NCBI RefSeq assembly: GCF_018861065.1
Contig: NZ_JAHKQO010000019.1
Location: forward strand, 1-48,243
DNA length: 48,243 nt
Direction: 5' to 3'
From: Paraglaciecola arctica
GTDB taxonomy: Bacteria > Pseudomonadota > Gammaproteobacteria > Enterobacterales > Alteromonadaceae
Notes under the pieces: generated by a model
What the model was told of the DNA's origin: nothing
The model's database searches: none
What the model saw: only the letters and a program-made list of their open reading frames with translations
Translations under genes and position numbers: made by a program
Shown here: piece by piece, positions 26,894 to 36,041 of the stretch
Position numbering within the stretch: the stretch's first letter is position 1
Layout of the letters: each line of letters begins with the position of its first letter

Positions 26894-28282
26894 ATGCAAA
26901 AAATTAGTAACCTAAACACACTAAAACTTTTTGAAAGTGCACATATAGGTGTGGTGATCCATACATGGGACACATCTATTGTATATGCGAATCCACAAGC
27001 TTTAAATTTACTCAGGTTGAGCTACGAACAAATCATTGGAAAGGATTCTTATGACAGTCAGTGGCACTTTATTGATGACCAATATCAAAGACTCAATATA
27101 AAGGATTATCCAGTTAACCGAGTGGTAGCCGGCGACCGGATACAGAATAAAGTGCTAGGCGTTATAGATGGTTCTAAAGAACGAATTTCTTGGTTAATGG
27201 CCAATGCTTATGCCGAACACGGTTTGAATGAATCTGGTTTTGTTATTGTCACCTTTATTGATGTAACTGACAGTCATCAGGGTTTTTCATTTGAGCAAAT
27301 CGTAGAAAATGCCCAAGACATAGTTGTGGTGACCAAATCCGATAAGTTGAAAGCACCTTTAGGTCCTAAGATTGTTTATGTCAATAAGGCATTTGAAAAA
27401 CTGACCGGCTATAGCAAAGAAGAAATAAAAGGTGAGACACCACGAATATTACAAGGCTCCTTAACGGATAAAGTTGCCTGTAAGAAAATTCACGATGCTT
27501 TGGAAGAACAAAAACCGGTTACCGAAATCTTGTTAAATTATTCAAAAACTGGACAACCCTATTGGTTGGATATCAACATCATTCCCCTTTTTGATAGAAA
27601 TGGTGAGGTTACGCATTTCGCCGCTATTGAACGAGATGTTACTGAAAACCGGTTTCATCTTGAACAACTCACAAAACGTAACGAAGATTTAAAACTCTTA
27701 AAAGATGAATTAAAAAATCTAGTTGCTGAAAGAACTCGGGAGTTGCAGCAAGCTAACGAAAAGTTAGCTTTATTGGCCTATTTTGACCCATTAACGCAAA
27801 TACCCAATAGGCGTTATTTTGTTGATCAATCCACTCGGTTAATCCATTTTTGCCAACGTCATGAACATATATTGGCGGTCGGTCTATTAGATATTGACGA
27901 CTTTAAGTTGGTCAATGATAAGTATGGCCATGATTTGGGTGACGAAGTACTGAGTGCTTTGGGGGCATGTCTCAAAGATTTTTTCCGTCAAGACGATGCT
28001 TACTGTAGGTGGGGGGGAGAGGAGTTTGCGTTTGCAGTGGTATCAACGGAGCTGCAAAGTACTGAAAAACTATGCCTACGCTTACTCAGTGCGATTAATG
28101 CGATGACAATTTCCAGCGATACTGGTGTCAAGTTGAGTATTAACGTTAGTATTGGTGTTTGTGTGCGTCAGGCGAATCCAAATGAGCCTCTGGATAGCTA
28201 TATGAAAATTGCTGACGGGGCACTGTATAGCTCAAAATCGAAAGGCAAAAACAGGGTGACATTTGCATCTGATGTTAAGTAA
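26894..28282 (+). CDS. PAS-PAS-GGDEF diguanylate cyclase
   Basis: A cyclic-di-GMP synthase of 462 residues from the ATG at 26894, chosen because GGAGGGG lies directly upstream; the frame is open to 26846. The first PAS (about 1-115) is degenerate. The second (about 120-250) has the LOV-like stretch GETPRILQG, but the flavin-binding Cys of NCRFLQ is absent, so it is not a classic photoreceptor. A coiled coil (250-300) joins the GGDEF domain. The active site is WGGEEF, with an RQDD inhibitory I-site 5 residues before it, so it should be active and product-inhibited. No membrane segment; it is cytoplasmic. Confidence 0.92.
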   Translation: MQKISNLNTLKLFESAHIGVVIHTWDTSIVYANPQALNLLRLSYEQIIGKDSYDSQWHFIDDQYQRLNIKDYPVNRVVAGDRIQNKVLGVIDGSKERISWLMANAYAEHGLNESGFVIVTFIDVTDSHQGFSFEQIVENAQDIVVVTKSDKLKAPLGPKIVYVNKAFEKLTGYSKEEIKGETPRILQGSLTDKVACKKIHDALEEQKPVTEILLNYSKTGQPYWLDINIIPLFDRNGEVTHFAAIERDVTENRFHLEQLTKRNEDLKLLKDELKNLVAERTRELQQANEKLALLAYFDPLTQIPNRRYFVDQSTRLIHFCQRHEHILAVGLLDIDDFKLVNDKYGHDLGDEVLSALGACLKDFFRQDDAYCRWGGEEFAFAVVSTELQSTEKLCLRLLSAINAMTISSDTGVKLSINVSIGVCVRQANPNEPLDSYMKIADGALYSSKSKGKNRVTFASDVK

Positions 28283-28401
28283 AACGTTACAAGCAGGTAC
28301 ATCTCACTCAGATGTGACTTTACAAAGCTTTGTTGTTTGTCGAGGAAATTTAACTAGTACTCAGAGCACTCTGGATGTGAGTTAATTGAAAAAGAAAAGG
28401 C

Positions 28402-28689
28402 TTATTGAGGTACCGCAAAGTGTTTTCTAACCCACTCAGAATTTCCATCAATGAATCCAATAAATTCTCTTTGTAACATTAGTTCATAGGTGTTATCTGC
28501 TACTTTTTGAAGTAGCCGAGTTTGATTGTTCTTGGGAAACAGTTTTGTCTTTGCTTTTTCATACTCATCGATTGATTTGCGTAACTTTTTCCCTGCAATC
28601 CCTAGAGAAGTCGACTGCATGTCTACAATTTCAAGCTCGAGTTCACTGAGTTTTTGGGATTGTAAATTGTCTATACCCAATTTTTGCAA
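28402..28689 (-). CDS. DUF6665-like small protein
   Basis: A 95-residue ORF 5 bases after the DUF1428 gene. The only 5'-proximal start is TTG at 28689 with a poor Shine-Dalgarno, so initiation may be coupled to the upstream stop or fall at an internal ATG (residue 24). The pattern TSLGIAGKKLRKSI, then LLQKVADNTYELMLQREFIG and a closing HFAVPQ, resembles what I recall of DUF6665, short all-helical proteins. No function is known. Confidence 0.55.
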   Translation of the reverse strand: MQKLGIDNLQSQKLSELELEIVDMQSTSLGIAGKKLRKSIDEYEKAKTKLFPKNNQTRLLQKVADNTYELMLQREFIGFIDGNSEWVRKHFAVPQ

Positions 28690-28694
28690 AACGA

Positions 28695-29048
28695 CTAACT
28701 TTCAAGAATAGTATTGAAACCACCATAGATTAACCGTTTACCATCAAAAGGCATGGGGTTGTTTTCTTCAGACATTCTAGGATCTTCCATCATTGCCCCC
28801 CAGCCAGCATCACGCACCTCTTTTGAAGGCCACACTACCCACGAGAATACCACAGTCTCGTTTTCTTTCGCCTGTACAGCTAAAGGCAAAGACGTGACCT
28901 CACCGTCAGGCACATCGTCGCCCCAGTTTTCTACTATTTGCAGTGCGCCATATTCTTTAAATACCACGGCCGATATTTTGGCATGTTCCCTATACTTATC
29001 CTTGTTTTCAGAAGGTACTGCTGCTACAAAACAATCTACATATGACAT
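28695..29048 (-). CDS. DUF1428 family protein
   Basis: A 117-residue protein of dimeric alpha-beta barrel type. It shows MSYVDCFVAAVPSENKDKYR, WGDDVPDGEVTSLPLAV near 42-58, VVFSWVVWPSKEVRDAG and a closing DGKRLIYGGFNTI, all standard DUF1428 (YbaA-like) marks. AAAGGA lies 8 bases before the ATG. It forms an operon with the small ORF downstream. Function is unknown; relatives are often near regulators. Confidence 0.9.
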   Translation of the reverse strand: MSYVDCFVAAVPSENKDKYREHAKISAVVFKEYGALQIVENWGDDVPDGEVTSLPLAVQAKENETVVFSWVVWPSKEVRDAGWGAMMEDPRMSEENNPMPFDGKRLIYGGFNTILES

Positions 29049-29248
29049 GTTTGTTCCTTTTTCGTTGAGTTGAAAAACTGACTATTTTTAGCTGATATAA
29101 AAAATATAACTGTATACCCTAGTTAATTTATTTGCATATTTTATTGTGGGTATTTTTGGGATTCTCAAATCGCTGCAATATTATGATTTTGTTATTTTAA
29201 TCAGAACAGCCAAACCTGACAGGCTCGATTGTTTTGTTGTCGACATTT

Positions 29249-29274
29249 CTTATCCCGAGCTCAGGTTATATAGA
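29249..29274. repeat. Solo copy of the 26-bp terminal repeat
   Basis: Matches 12428-12453 at 23 of 26 positions and, inverted, 12209-12234 at 23 of 26; the shared core is CCGAGCTCAGG. No partner end or body of the 245-bp element is found in 29050-29248, so it is a solo end or a degraded copy. It contains the TAA stop (29266-29268) of the patatin gene. Confidence 0.65.
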
Positions 29275-30396
29275 CAAAAACCCCCTTAACTCATCCTGTC
29301 TAGCCAATCCATCCTGCACCCCTAAATCAATTAATTCACGACAAAATTCTTTTTCAAATAATAGGTAACTTAACAAACTAGAATCAGCTTTATCGTGTAA
29401 CCCCATCATTCTGAGTAGCATTTTTATCCCTGAAGGCATGCGATGAAAATGTTTGGCAGCCATTTCGTTAAAGTTAACCGTAGGGTTGATAGCTAAGGTG
29501 TCTATGGTTTTTAACTGGGTTTGCTGCTGTTGTTTGTAGGTCATATGCGCGATGGTTTCATTAATACGCGTTAGGCGTTCGAGATCAGATTTTAATGTGT
29601 CAGCAAATATTGTATCGAGAAGATGACCCGCTATGGCAATACTACTAGGAAAGCGGTTCATATCTACAAATCGAGAGGTTTTTTCTGGTTGTTCTACACC
29701 TATGATAAGTATTTTTTTGGCCCCGAGATGAATCGGAGGACTAAGTGGAGAGAGTTGGTGTACCGAGCCATCCCCCAGAAACTCTCCTGACATTTTTACC
29801 GGTGGAAACAGCATAGGAATAGCGGAAGATGCAATCAAGTGTTCTGAATTTAAAGTGCAAGGTATACCGCGTCGTTGCTCTCGTTGCCAAGGTTCGATAT
29901 CACTTTGCCCTTGGTAAAAACTAATCGAATCATGACTAGTGTAGCTAGACGCATTTACGGTGATTGCACGCAAATGACCACTTGCAATATTGGTATCAAT
30001 TCTCTGAAAATCTAAGCGACTTCTAATTAACCGTCTCAATGGTTGATTATTTAACAAACTAGATGGATTTTTTTGATGTTGTTCGGATTGAAAACTACTT
30101 AAAAAATTCCCAGCTAAGTGTTTAAAGACGTCACGAATGCCGCTGTCGTATACTTGACGAGTATTAAAATTTTTCCATACCCATTCTAATTTTCTAAGTC
30201 CCAAATGGTAGCATGAAGCATAGCAGGCTAGACCTGTTGCATTGATGGCTCCGGCTGAATTACCGCACACTATAGGGAAAGGTATACCTTGGTTACGGGG
30301 CAAAAAAGTGGCGATGGCTTTAAGTACGCCTAACTGGTATGCGGCCCGAGCCCCACCCCCTGATAATAATAACGCGTATTGGTTACGTTCTGACAA
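29266..30396 (-). CDS. Patatin-like phospholipase
   Basis: A 376-residue patatin hydrolase. The glycine-rich oxyanion loop SGGGARAAYQLGV (12-24), nucleophile Ser47 in GNSAGA and the catalytic Asp in LGDGS form the usual Ser-Asp dyad. No signal peptide; it acts in the cytoplasm or at the inner membrane. It follows the MBL-fold gene by 11 bases. The final residues LSI and the stop are encoded inside a dispersed 26-bp repeat. Confidence 0.9.
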   Translation of the reverse strand: MSERNQYALLLSGGGARAAYQLGVLKAIATFLPRNQGIPFPIVCGNSAGAINATGLACYASCYHLGLRKLEWVWKNFNTRQVYDSGIRDVFKHLAGNFLSSFQSEQHQKNPSSLLNNQPLRRLIRSRLDFQRIDTNIASGHLRAITVNASSYTSHDSISFYQGQSDIEPWQREQRRGIPCTLNSEHLIASSAIPMLFPPVKMSGEFLGDGSVHQLSPLSPPIHLGAKKILIIGVEQPEKTSRFVDMNRFPSSIAIAGHLLDTIFADTLKSDLERLTRINETIAHMTYKQQQQTQLKTIDTLAINPTVNFNEMAAKHFHRMPSGIKMLLRMMGLHDKADSSLLSYLLFEKEFCRELIDLGVQDGLARQDELRGFLSI

Positions 30397-30407
30397 AAAA
30401 TGGCTTC

Positions 30408-31247
30408 CTATAATTTAAAGCTTAACCCTTCGGCGGCAGCAAATAGTTCCAAATCTGCTCCGCCAATCTCAATGATTTCTTGGCAGTGTTTCTCTATTTC
30501 GGCAATTTGATCATCAGTACGAATGTGGTCGTGGCTATACAATGCCATACGTTTGGCACGACTGCCCATAGCTAATTTTACCGCTTCTTCGGCTACAGAA
30601 TGTCCCCAACCTGATTTAGCGGGCATATCTGAAATTAAATATTGAGAATCATGGATGATAAGATCTGCGTCACGGCTAAATTCTACCCAGTCTAAAAAGT
30701 CGGTATTCTTTTTGTACGGAGGGTATAACTCATTGTCAGTAATATAGGCTACTTTTTTATCATCGGCTTCTATGCAAAATGAACTACCACTTCCAGGATG
30801 ATTCATGGCCAAACGACTAATTTTAGCGTTGCCAATTTTCCAGCTATTGACATTCTTGGGTTGCGGAACTATCTGTATATTTGAGGGTAATGTTTTGTAA
30901 TCTACAGGGAAATAGCTGCCACTCATTTGCTCCAAAATGGCATCATTTGCGTCAAAGGTAATTTGCCCTGGGGTAATGAAAATATTGCGGTTTGCTTGAT
31001 AGATAGGGGCAAAAAATGGAAAGCCCTGAATATGATCCCAGTGGTTATGCGTCAATAAGAGATGAATGTCGTTGTTTTGTTTGACTAGCTTTTGGCCAAG
31101 GTTTTTTATGCCAGTACCAGCATCCAATATAAAATCAGTGCCGTCATCTAAACAAACATGCACACATGCAGTATTTCCACCATATTTTACAAATTCTGGG
31201 CCAGGAGCAGGGCAGGAGCCACGTACTCCAAAGAAGGTCACTTGCAT
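30408..31247 (-). CDS. MBL-fold metallohydrolase
   Basis: A 279-residue metallo-beta-lactamase-fold protein with the metal motif His67-x-His69-x-Asp71-His72 (THNHWDH), LDAGTGIKNLG near 41-51, and later His residues in AMNHPGSG, HDSQYL and YSHDH. The opening GVRGSCPAPGPEFVKYGGNT is typical of a class near phosphodiesterases/PhnP-like enzymes. It is the first gene of a two-gene operon with the patatin. The substrate is unknown; a phosphodiester is plausible. Confidence 0.88.
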   Translation of the reverse strand: MQVTFFGVRGSCPAPGPEFVKYGGNTACVHVCLDDGTDFILDAGTGIKNLGQKLVKQNNDIHLLLTHNHWDHIQGFPFFAPIYQANRNIFITPGQITFDANDAILEQMSGSYFPVDYKTLPSNIQIVPQPKNVNSWKIGNAKISRLAMNHPGSGSSFCIEADDKKVAYITDNELYPPYKKNTDFLDWVEFSRDADLIIHDSQYLISDMPAKSGWGHSVAEEAVKLAMGSRAKRMALYSHDHIRTDDQIAEIEKHCQEIIEIGGADLELFAAAEGLSFKL

Positions 31248-31373
31248 TTATGTACTCATTTCTAAACTAATTACGTCCATGAGTTGAAAGATTACCACTA
31301 AAGCTATTTTGGATTAAGTATAAACTTATTAGCAATGGTATGTATGTAAGTTTCTAAGAGTCTGTTTTATATA

Positions 31374-31399
31374 ATGAAAAAGCGCCATAAAGGCGCTTT
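31374..31399 (-). terminator. proS terminator
   Basis: AAAGCGCC (31379-31386) pairs with GGCGCTTT (31392-31399) over a 5-base loop. On the minus strand the stem runs into TTTTTC. It lies about 20 bases after the proS stop. Confidence 0.75.
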
Positions 31400-31419
31400 C
31401 TTAAAAAACAATCAGGCTG

Positions 31420-33135
31420 TTAAATGTTAGCAGCAAACTCCGCACACTGTGCAATTTCAATTAATTGCTTTTCACCACTGCGACGATTTTTGTACTCTAC
31501 TTTTGACTCATCTAGGTTACGCTCACCTATTACAATGGTGTGTGGTATACCTACTAATTCCATATCGTTAAACATCACACCAGGACGTTCTTTTCTGTCA
31601 TCGAATAAGACTTCGACACCAGCGTCTAGCAATTGTGTATACAAAGCTTCGGCCACTTCTTTAACACGATGCGATTTGTGCATGTTCATTGGAATAAGTG
31701 CAACTTTAAAAGGAGCGATTGCTTCTGGCCAAATAATTCCGTATTTATCATGATTTTGTTCAATCGCTGCTGCGACAATTCGCGAAACACCTATGCCATA
31801 ACAACCCATACTAAGTATTTTGTTTTTGCCGTTTTCGTCTAACACGCCACAGTTCATTGCTTGTGAGTATTTATCTCCAAGTTGGAAAATATGGCCTACT
31901 TCAATGCCGCGTTTTATTTCTAAGGTGCCTTTACCATCTGGCGAGAGATCACCTGCTATAGCGTCACGAATATCCGCTATTTGATACTCACCAGCATCTC
32001 TTGCCCAATTCACACCAGTAAAGTGAACACCTTCTATGTTGGCGCCACAAACAAAGTCGGCTAACTGCGCAGCATCTCTATCCGCAATAACTGGAATAGT
32101 AATACCTACCGGCCCAAGAGAGCCAATTGTACAATTTAAGGTATCTTGAATTTGTTGCTCGCTAGCCATAGTCAATGGAGCATAAACGCCGTCAAGTTTT
32201 TCTGCTTTAACTTCGTTTAATTGGTGATCACCACGCAATACTAAAGCAACTAAACCTTGATGGCCTTTTTCATCTGGCTCGGCCAAAACAATCAGTGTTT
32301 TAACTGATTGTTCTGCAGGTATATTTAAGAAAGCCGATACCTCTTCAATAGTCTTTTGCTCTGGAGTAGCGACTTTTTCTAGATTTTGCTTACCTTCAGG
32401 GCGCTCTCCTGTCGGAGCCAAAGCACTTGCCATTTCAATATTTGCGGCGTAATCAGAGTCGTTACTAAAAGCAATATCATCTTCGCCTGATTCGGCAAGC
32501 ACATGAAACTCATGGGATGCACTGCCACCAATCGAACCGTTATCGGCTATCACCGCTCGGTAATCTAAACCAATACGTTCAAAAATATTGCAGTAGGCTT
32601 GATACATATTTTGATAGGTTGATTCCAAACAGCTTTGGTCAATATGAAATGAATACGCGTCTTTCATAGTGAATTCACGACTTCGCATAATGCCAAATCT
32701 AGGGCGTATTTCGTCCCTGAATTTAGTTTGCACCTGATACAAGTTAAGCGGCAGCTGTTTATAACTAGTCACTTCGTTTTTGACAAGCGAGGTGATTACT
32801 TCCTCATGGGTCGGGCCTAAAACAAAATCTCGAGATTGACGGTCTTTTATGCGCAGTAATTCGGGACCATATTCTTCCCATCGCCCTGATTCTTGCCACA
32901 AATCGGCAGGTTGAACTACAGGCATTAATATTTCAATTGAGCCCGCTTTATTCATTTCGTCACGCACTATCTCGGCTACTTTATTTAAAACACGCAAACC
33001 AGTAGGTAGCCAAGTATATAAACCGGCCGCTAACTTTCTGACCATACCTGCACGTAACATTAACTGGTGGCTAATGACTTCTGCGTCGGCAGGGGTTTCT
33101 TTTTGTGTGGACAATAAATATTGGCTAGTACGCAT
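31420..33135 (-). CDS. proS: Prolyl-tRNA synthetase (bacterial type)
   Basis: A 571-residue class II synthetase. Motif 1 is around [22 protein letters not shown]; motif 2 around [27 protein letters not shown]; motif 3 around [18 protein letters not shown] YbaK-like editing insertion lies between motifs 2 and 3 (about 225-400), which makes it the bacterial form that can hydrolyse Ala-tRNA(Pro). An anticodon-binding domain closes the protein. It charges tRNA(Pro), is essential, and has its own terminator. trmO lies 89 bases upstream on the same strand. Confidence 0.97.
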   Translation of the reverse strand: MRTSQYLLSTQKETPADAEVISHQLMLRAGMVRKLAAGLYTWLPTGLRVLNKVAEIVRDEMNKAGSIEILMPVVQPADLWQESGRWEEYGPELLRIKDRQSRDFVLGPTHEEVITSLVKNEVTSYKQLPLNLYQVQTKFRDEIRPRFGIMRSREFTMKDAYSFHIDQSCLESTYQNMYQAYCNIFERIGLDYRAVIADNGSIGGSASHEFHVLAESGEDDIAFSNDSDYAANIEMASALAPTGERPEGKQNLEKVATPEQKTIEEVSAFLNIPAEQSVKTLIVLAEPDEKGHQGLVALVLRGDHQLNEVKAEKLDGVYAPLTMASEQQIQDTLNCTIGSLGPVGITIPVIADRDAAQLADFVCGANIEGVHFTGVNWARDAGEYQIADIRDAIAGDLSPDGKGTLEIKRGIEVGHIFQLGDKYSQAMNCGVLDENGKNKILSMGCYGIGVSRIVAAAIEQNHDKYGIIWPEAIAPFKVALIPMNMHKSHRVKEVAEALYTQLLDAGVEVLFDDRKERPGVMFNDMELVGIPHTIVIGERNLDESKVEYKNRRSGEKQLIEIAQCAEFAANI

Positions 33136-33224
33136 GAACGATAAAATCTCTGGGTTTGAAGTAAAAAACGGCGCTTATTCTAACAGCAATTATGACTAAA
33201 GCCATGATTGTAATGGGCTTGAAA

Positions 33225-33926
33225 TTAAATTTTTTGAATCGTATCTACAACATTTTGTTGATTAATAACACGCCATTGAATGTTGAGGTCGTATAAAGTC
33301 ATACCGTAAGATTTATCGGAATGAGAATTTTGATGATACGCAGGGCGAGGATCTTGGCTGAGCACCTCCGAAATAAGTGACTTTAATCTAGGGTAGCGGG
33401 AAGTCAGTTGGTCGAGTTGTTCTCTAGCTTGTTTACTAAAAATGACAGTCATCAATTCCGGTTCATGTTGCGCGATACCGCCTAATGCTTGTGGTTGGCT
33501 ATCGGCGTAGGGCACATAGGGTTTTATGTCCAAAATAGGCGTGCCATCTAATAAATCAACACCTTGGACAGCGAGTACAAGTTGTTTGTTTTTATAACTT
33601 ACCTCTGCAAATTCAACCACAGACATGCCAATACTATTAGGTCTAAAGGTACTACGTGTGGCAAATACACCTTGTTTTTGGTTGCCACCTAAACGGGGAG
33701 GACGAACTAAGGGGGAGTGACCTTTTTCAGCGGTTTGGTGAAAATGAAATAATAACCAAACATGGCTGAATTGTTCTATGCCCCGAAGGTAATTAGGATC
33801 ATTAAATTCTTTAGAAAAGGTTATCTCGCCAATTGCACTTTTTGCCAGACCAGGTTGCCTGGGTATCGCAAATTTCTCTTTATAGGGAGTTTGAATGTTA
33901 CCAATAGGGTGAATGTTGATGCTCAT
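33225..33926 (-). CDS. trmO: tRNA (t6A37-N6)-methyltransferase
   Basis: A 233-residue member of the TsaA/UPF0066 family. The N-terminal barrel (IHPIGNIQTPYKEKFAIPRQPGL) holds SAM and the tRNA; RPPRLGGNQKQGVFATRSTFRPNSIGMSVVE near 75-105 is the family signature; the C-terminal domain is helical with DPRPAYHQ. It methylates N6-threonylcarbamoyladenosine 37 to m6t6A in some threonine tRNAs. It diverges from serB and lies upstream of proS on the same strand. Confidence 0.92.
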   Translation of the reverse strand: MSINIHPIGNIQTPYKEKFAIPRQPGLAKSAIGEITFSKEFNDPNYLRGIEQFSHVWLLFHFHQTAEKGHSPLVRPPRLGGNQKQGVFATRSTFRPNSIGMSVVEFAEVSYKNKQLVLAVQGVDLLDGTPILDIKPYVPYADSQPQALGGIAQHEPELMTVIFSKQAREQLDQLTSRYPRLKSLISEVLSQDPRPAYHQNSHSDKSYGMTLYDLNIQWRVINQQNVVDTIQKI

Positions 33927-34096
33927 AAAGGACGGGTACTGCGCAGAAAAGTGGAGTTGAGTATGTTGTATGGTTGCCGAAACTTAGTGTTTATTCAATA
34001 AATATATCCTAACTTAAACAAGCATAAGTGCCTAATAGCATTCTTCTATCTCATTGGATACCATGCAGGTATTCTGATTAAAAGGGTTATCCAATA

Positions 34097-35155
34097 GTGT
34101 TTGAAATAAAGGTTACTGAACAAGATTTGTTATCACATTTATATTTAACAGGTTTGATTTGCCAAAAAGGTATGACAAATTTTACCTTGTTTGGCGATAC
34201 TTTATGTAGCGAACACCCATTGGAAAGCGAGCAACTTTCCACCTCTGACTCTACTTCGTTCAGTGCTCAAGCAGACCAACATAAATTGGTTATTTTTACC
34301 GAAGGTTTACATCTACAGCAATTATCTATAATCGCACAGACGTTATCCGGCTTTCTCGATATTGCCTTTTTTCGAGTTATTCAAGTAGAAGGGTTAAATG
34401 GTTTTGCTATTTGTGCTTTTGTTACATTAAAAACTCAAGATAGTTTAAACGACCAATTAGAAATGGTAGCGAATCGTTTTTGCGTTGAATTATGTTTAGT
34501 CAACAAGACACCTCAGTTATCTGAACCTGGTCTATTGTTGATGGACATGGATAGCACAGTCATAGCGGTTGAATGTATTGACGAAATTGCCGAGTTGGCG
34601 GGGGTGGGTGAACAAGTATCGGCTGTGACGTTGCAGGCAATGCAAGGTAAATTGGATTTTGCGCAAAGTTTACGAACTCGAGTTGCTTGTTTAGAGGGGG
34701 CTGATGAAGCCATTTTACAACAAGTACGTGATGCTCTACCTCTTATGCCAGGCGTCGCAAATTTGGTTGAAATTTTACAATCTTATAATTGGAAAGTAGC
34801 AATAGCGTCTGGTGGATTCAGTTACTTTGCAGATTATTTACAAGATAGGCTAAACCTTGATGCTGCGGTAGCCAATGACTTAGATATACAGGATTCGAGA
34901 CTTACAGGTAAGGTGCGAGGGAGCATAGTCGATGCTAACGTAAAAGCACAGACACTGAAAACACTCGCTGATAAATGGACTATTTTACCTAGTCAGACTA
35001 TTGCCATGGGTGACGGAGCGAATGACTTAGTTATGATGAATGCTGCAGCTCTTGGTGTTGCGCTGCATGCAAAACCAATAGTGCGTCAGAAAGCAGATAT
35101 GGCGATCCGTCGCGGTGGTTTAGATTCATTGTTGTGGGTTTTAGCTGCCCGATAA
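34097..35155 (+). CDS. serB: Phosphoserine phosphatase
   Basis: A 352-residue HAD phosphatase starting at GTG, catalysing the last step of serine synthesis. An ACT-like N-terminal region (about 60-135) precedes the HAD domain. Catalytic Asp150 and Asp152 are in LLMDMDSTVIAVECIDEIA, then SGGFSYFADYL with the motif II Ser, and MGDGANDLVMMNAA with the metal Asp residues. Length is near E. coli SerB plus a short insert. It is divergent from trmO and converges with the minus-strand gene at 35170. Confidence 0.95.
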   Translation: MFEIKVTEQDLLSHLYLTGLICQKGMTNFTLFGDTLCSEHPLESEQLSTSDSTSFSAQADQHKLVIFTEGLHLQQLSIIAQTLSGFLDIAFFRVIQVEGLNGFAICAFVTLKTQDSLNDQLEMVANRFCVELCLVNKTPQLSEPGLLLMDMDSTVIAVECIDEIAELAGVGEQVSAVTLQAMQGKLDFAQSLRTRVACLEGADEAILQQVRDALPLMPGVANLVEILQSYNWKVAIASGGFSYFADYLQDRLNLDAAVANDLDIQDSRLTGKVRGSIVDANVKAQTLKTLADKWTILPSQTIAMGDGANDLVMMNAAALGVALHAKPIVRQKADMAIRRGGLDSLLWVLAAR

Positions 35156-35169
35156 ATTCCAATCGCTGT

Positions 35170-36030
35170 TTAGCGAGCTGATAACAAAGGTTCGCTTAGA
35201 TTTACGCCTTGAGACATATAAATATCGTCGTACATTAGGCCGCCATTGCCGTAAGGCTTTTTGGCGGGTCCTGTATTACTGATGGTCATAAAGAAAGCTA
35301 AAGGTTGCTCACGTTTCATTCTGAATTGAGCGGCTTCAAATACTTTTTGTTGCTGCTTAAATTCCCCTCCACGTATATAAAGATCATAACTTTGACCTAG
35401 TTCTTTTAGTGTGGCGTTGTTGATGACATACCAAAGCTCATACCAACTGTTTTCAACAAGAGGACGTGCAGCTTGTCCGGTTTTTAGATGCTGGATTTTG
35501 TGATAACTCTTGTTGTCGCCCATCACCATTAAAGTGCCATCATTTTTGTAGCCATTGGATTCAAGTTTATCTGTGACTCGAAGCATTGGTTCAAACGCAT
35601 TGTAGTTTTGTTGTTCAATTTCTTTGGCTGATAAATTACTTAGACCAAATGAATGGTTGTTTGGGAAATATTCGACCTTAATTCGAGTGTAAAAAGTGAA
35701 GGTTTCGCCCACTTCCACCTCTATGGGAAGTTTAATAATGCTCATTGCCTTTCTGTTACCTACTACGCCCTCTGCTGCAGGCTTTTTGATTAAATAATGA
35801 TTATTGATGCGGGGCTCTAATCGCACTTCTGTCACTTGAGGATTGTTGACATAAGGCTGAGTATTGTTGTCAGTATCCATCATTAACCAATTAGTGAGAG
35901 GATTGGCTTGTTCAAAATTGTCTACTAATAACCAATGAGTTTGTTTAGGTAATGACTTTGGATCGTGGCTATAGGTATCAAAAACTACAAGGGATAAACA
36001 TAACGCCAATATCGATAGCAAATAAGACAT
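35170..36030 (-). CDS. Secreted concanavalin-like protein, operon partner of the PilZ gene
   Basis: A 286-residue exported protein. Signal peptide of about 21 residues (SYLLSILALCLSLVVFDTYS). Beta-rich body: DNFEQANPLTNWLMMD, FTFYTRIKVEYFPNNHSFGLSN near 107-128, NSWYELWYVINN near 195, and LMYDDIYMSQG near the end. The closing DDIY strand is typical of a jelly-roll carbohydrate-binding fold. I do not recognise a named family and see no clear catalytic residues. It starts 11 bases after the PilZ gene, so the two are co-expressed, suggesting a cell-surface or matrix role (inference). Confidence 0.7.
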   Translation of the reverse strand: MSYLLSILALCLSLVVFDTYSHDPKSLPKQTHWLLVDNFEQANPLTNWLMMDTDNNTQPYVNNPQVTEVRLEPRINNHYLIKKPAAEGVVGNRKAMSIIKLPIEVEVGETFTFYTRIKVEYFPNNHSFGLSNLSAKEIEQQNYNAFEPMLRVTDKLESNGYKNDGTLMVMGDNKSYHKIQHLKTGQAARPLVENSWYELWYVINNATLKELGQSYDLYIRGGEFKQQQKVFEAAQFRMKREQPLAFFMTISNTGPAKKPYGNGGLMYDDIYMSQGVNLSEPLLSAR

Positions 36031-36041
36031 CTGTTTTTACC

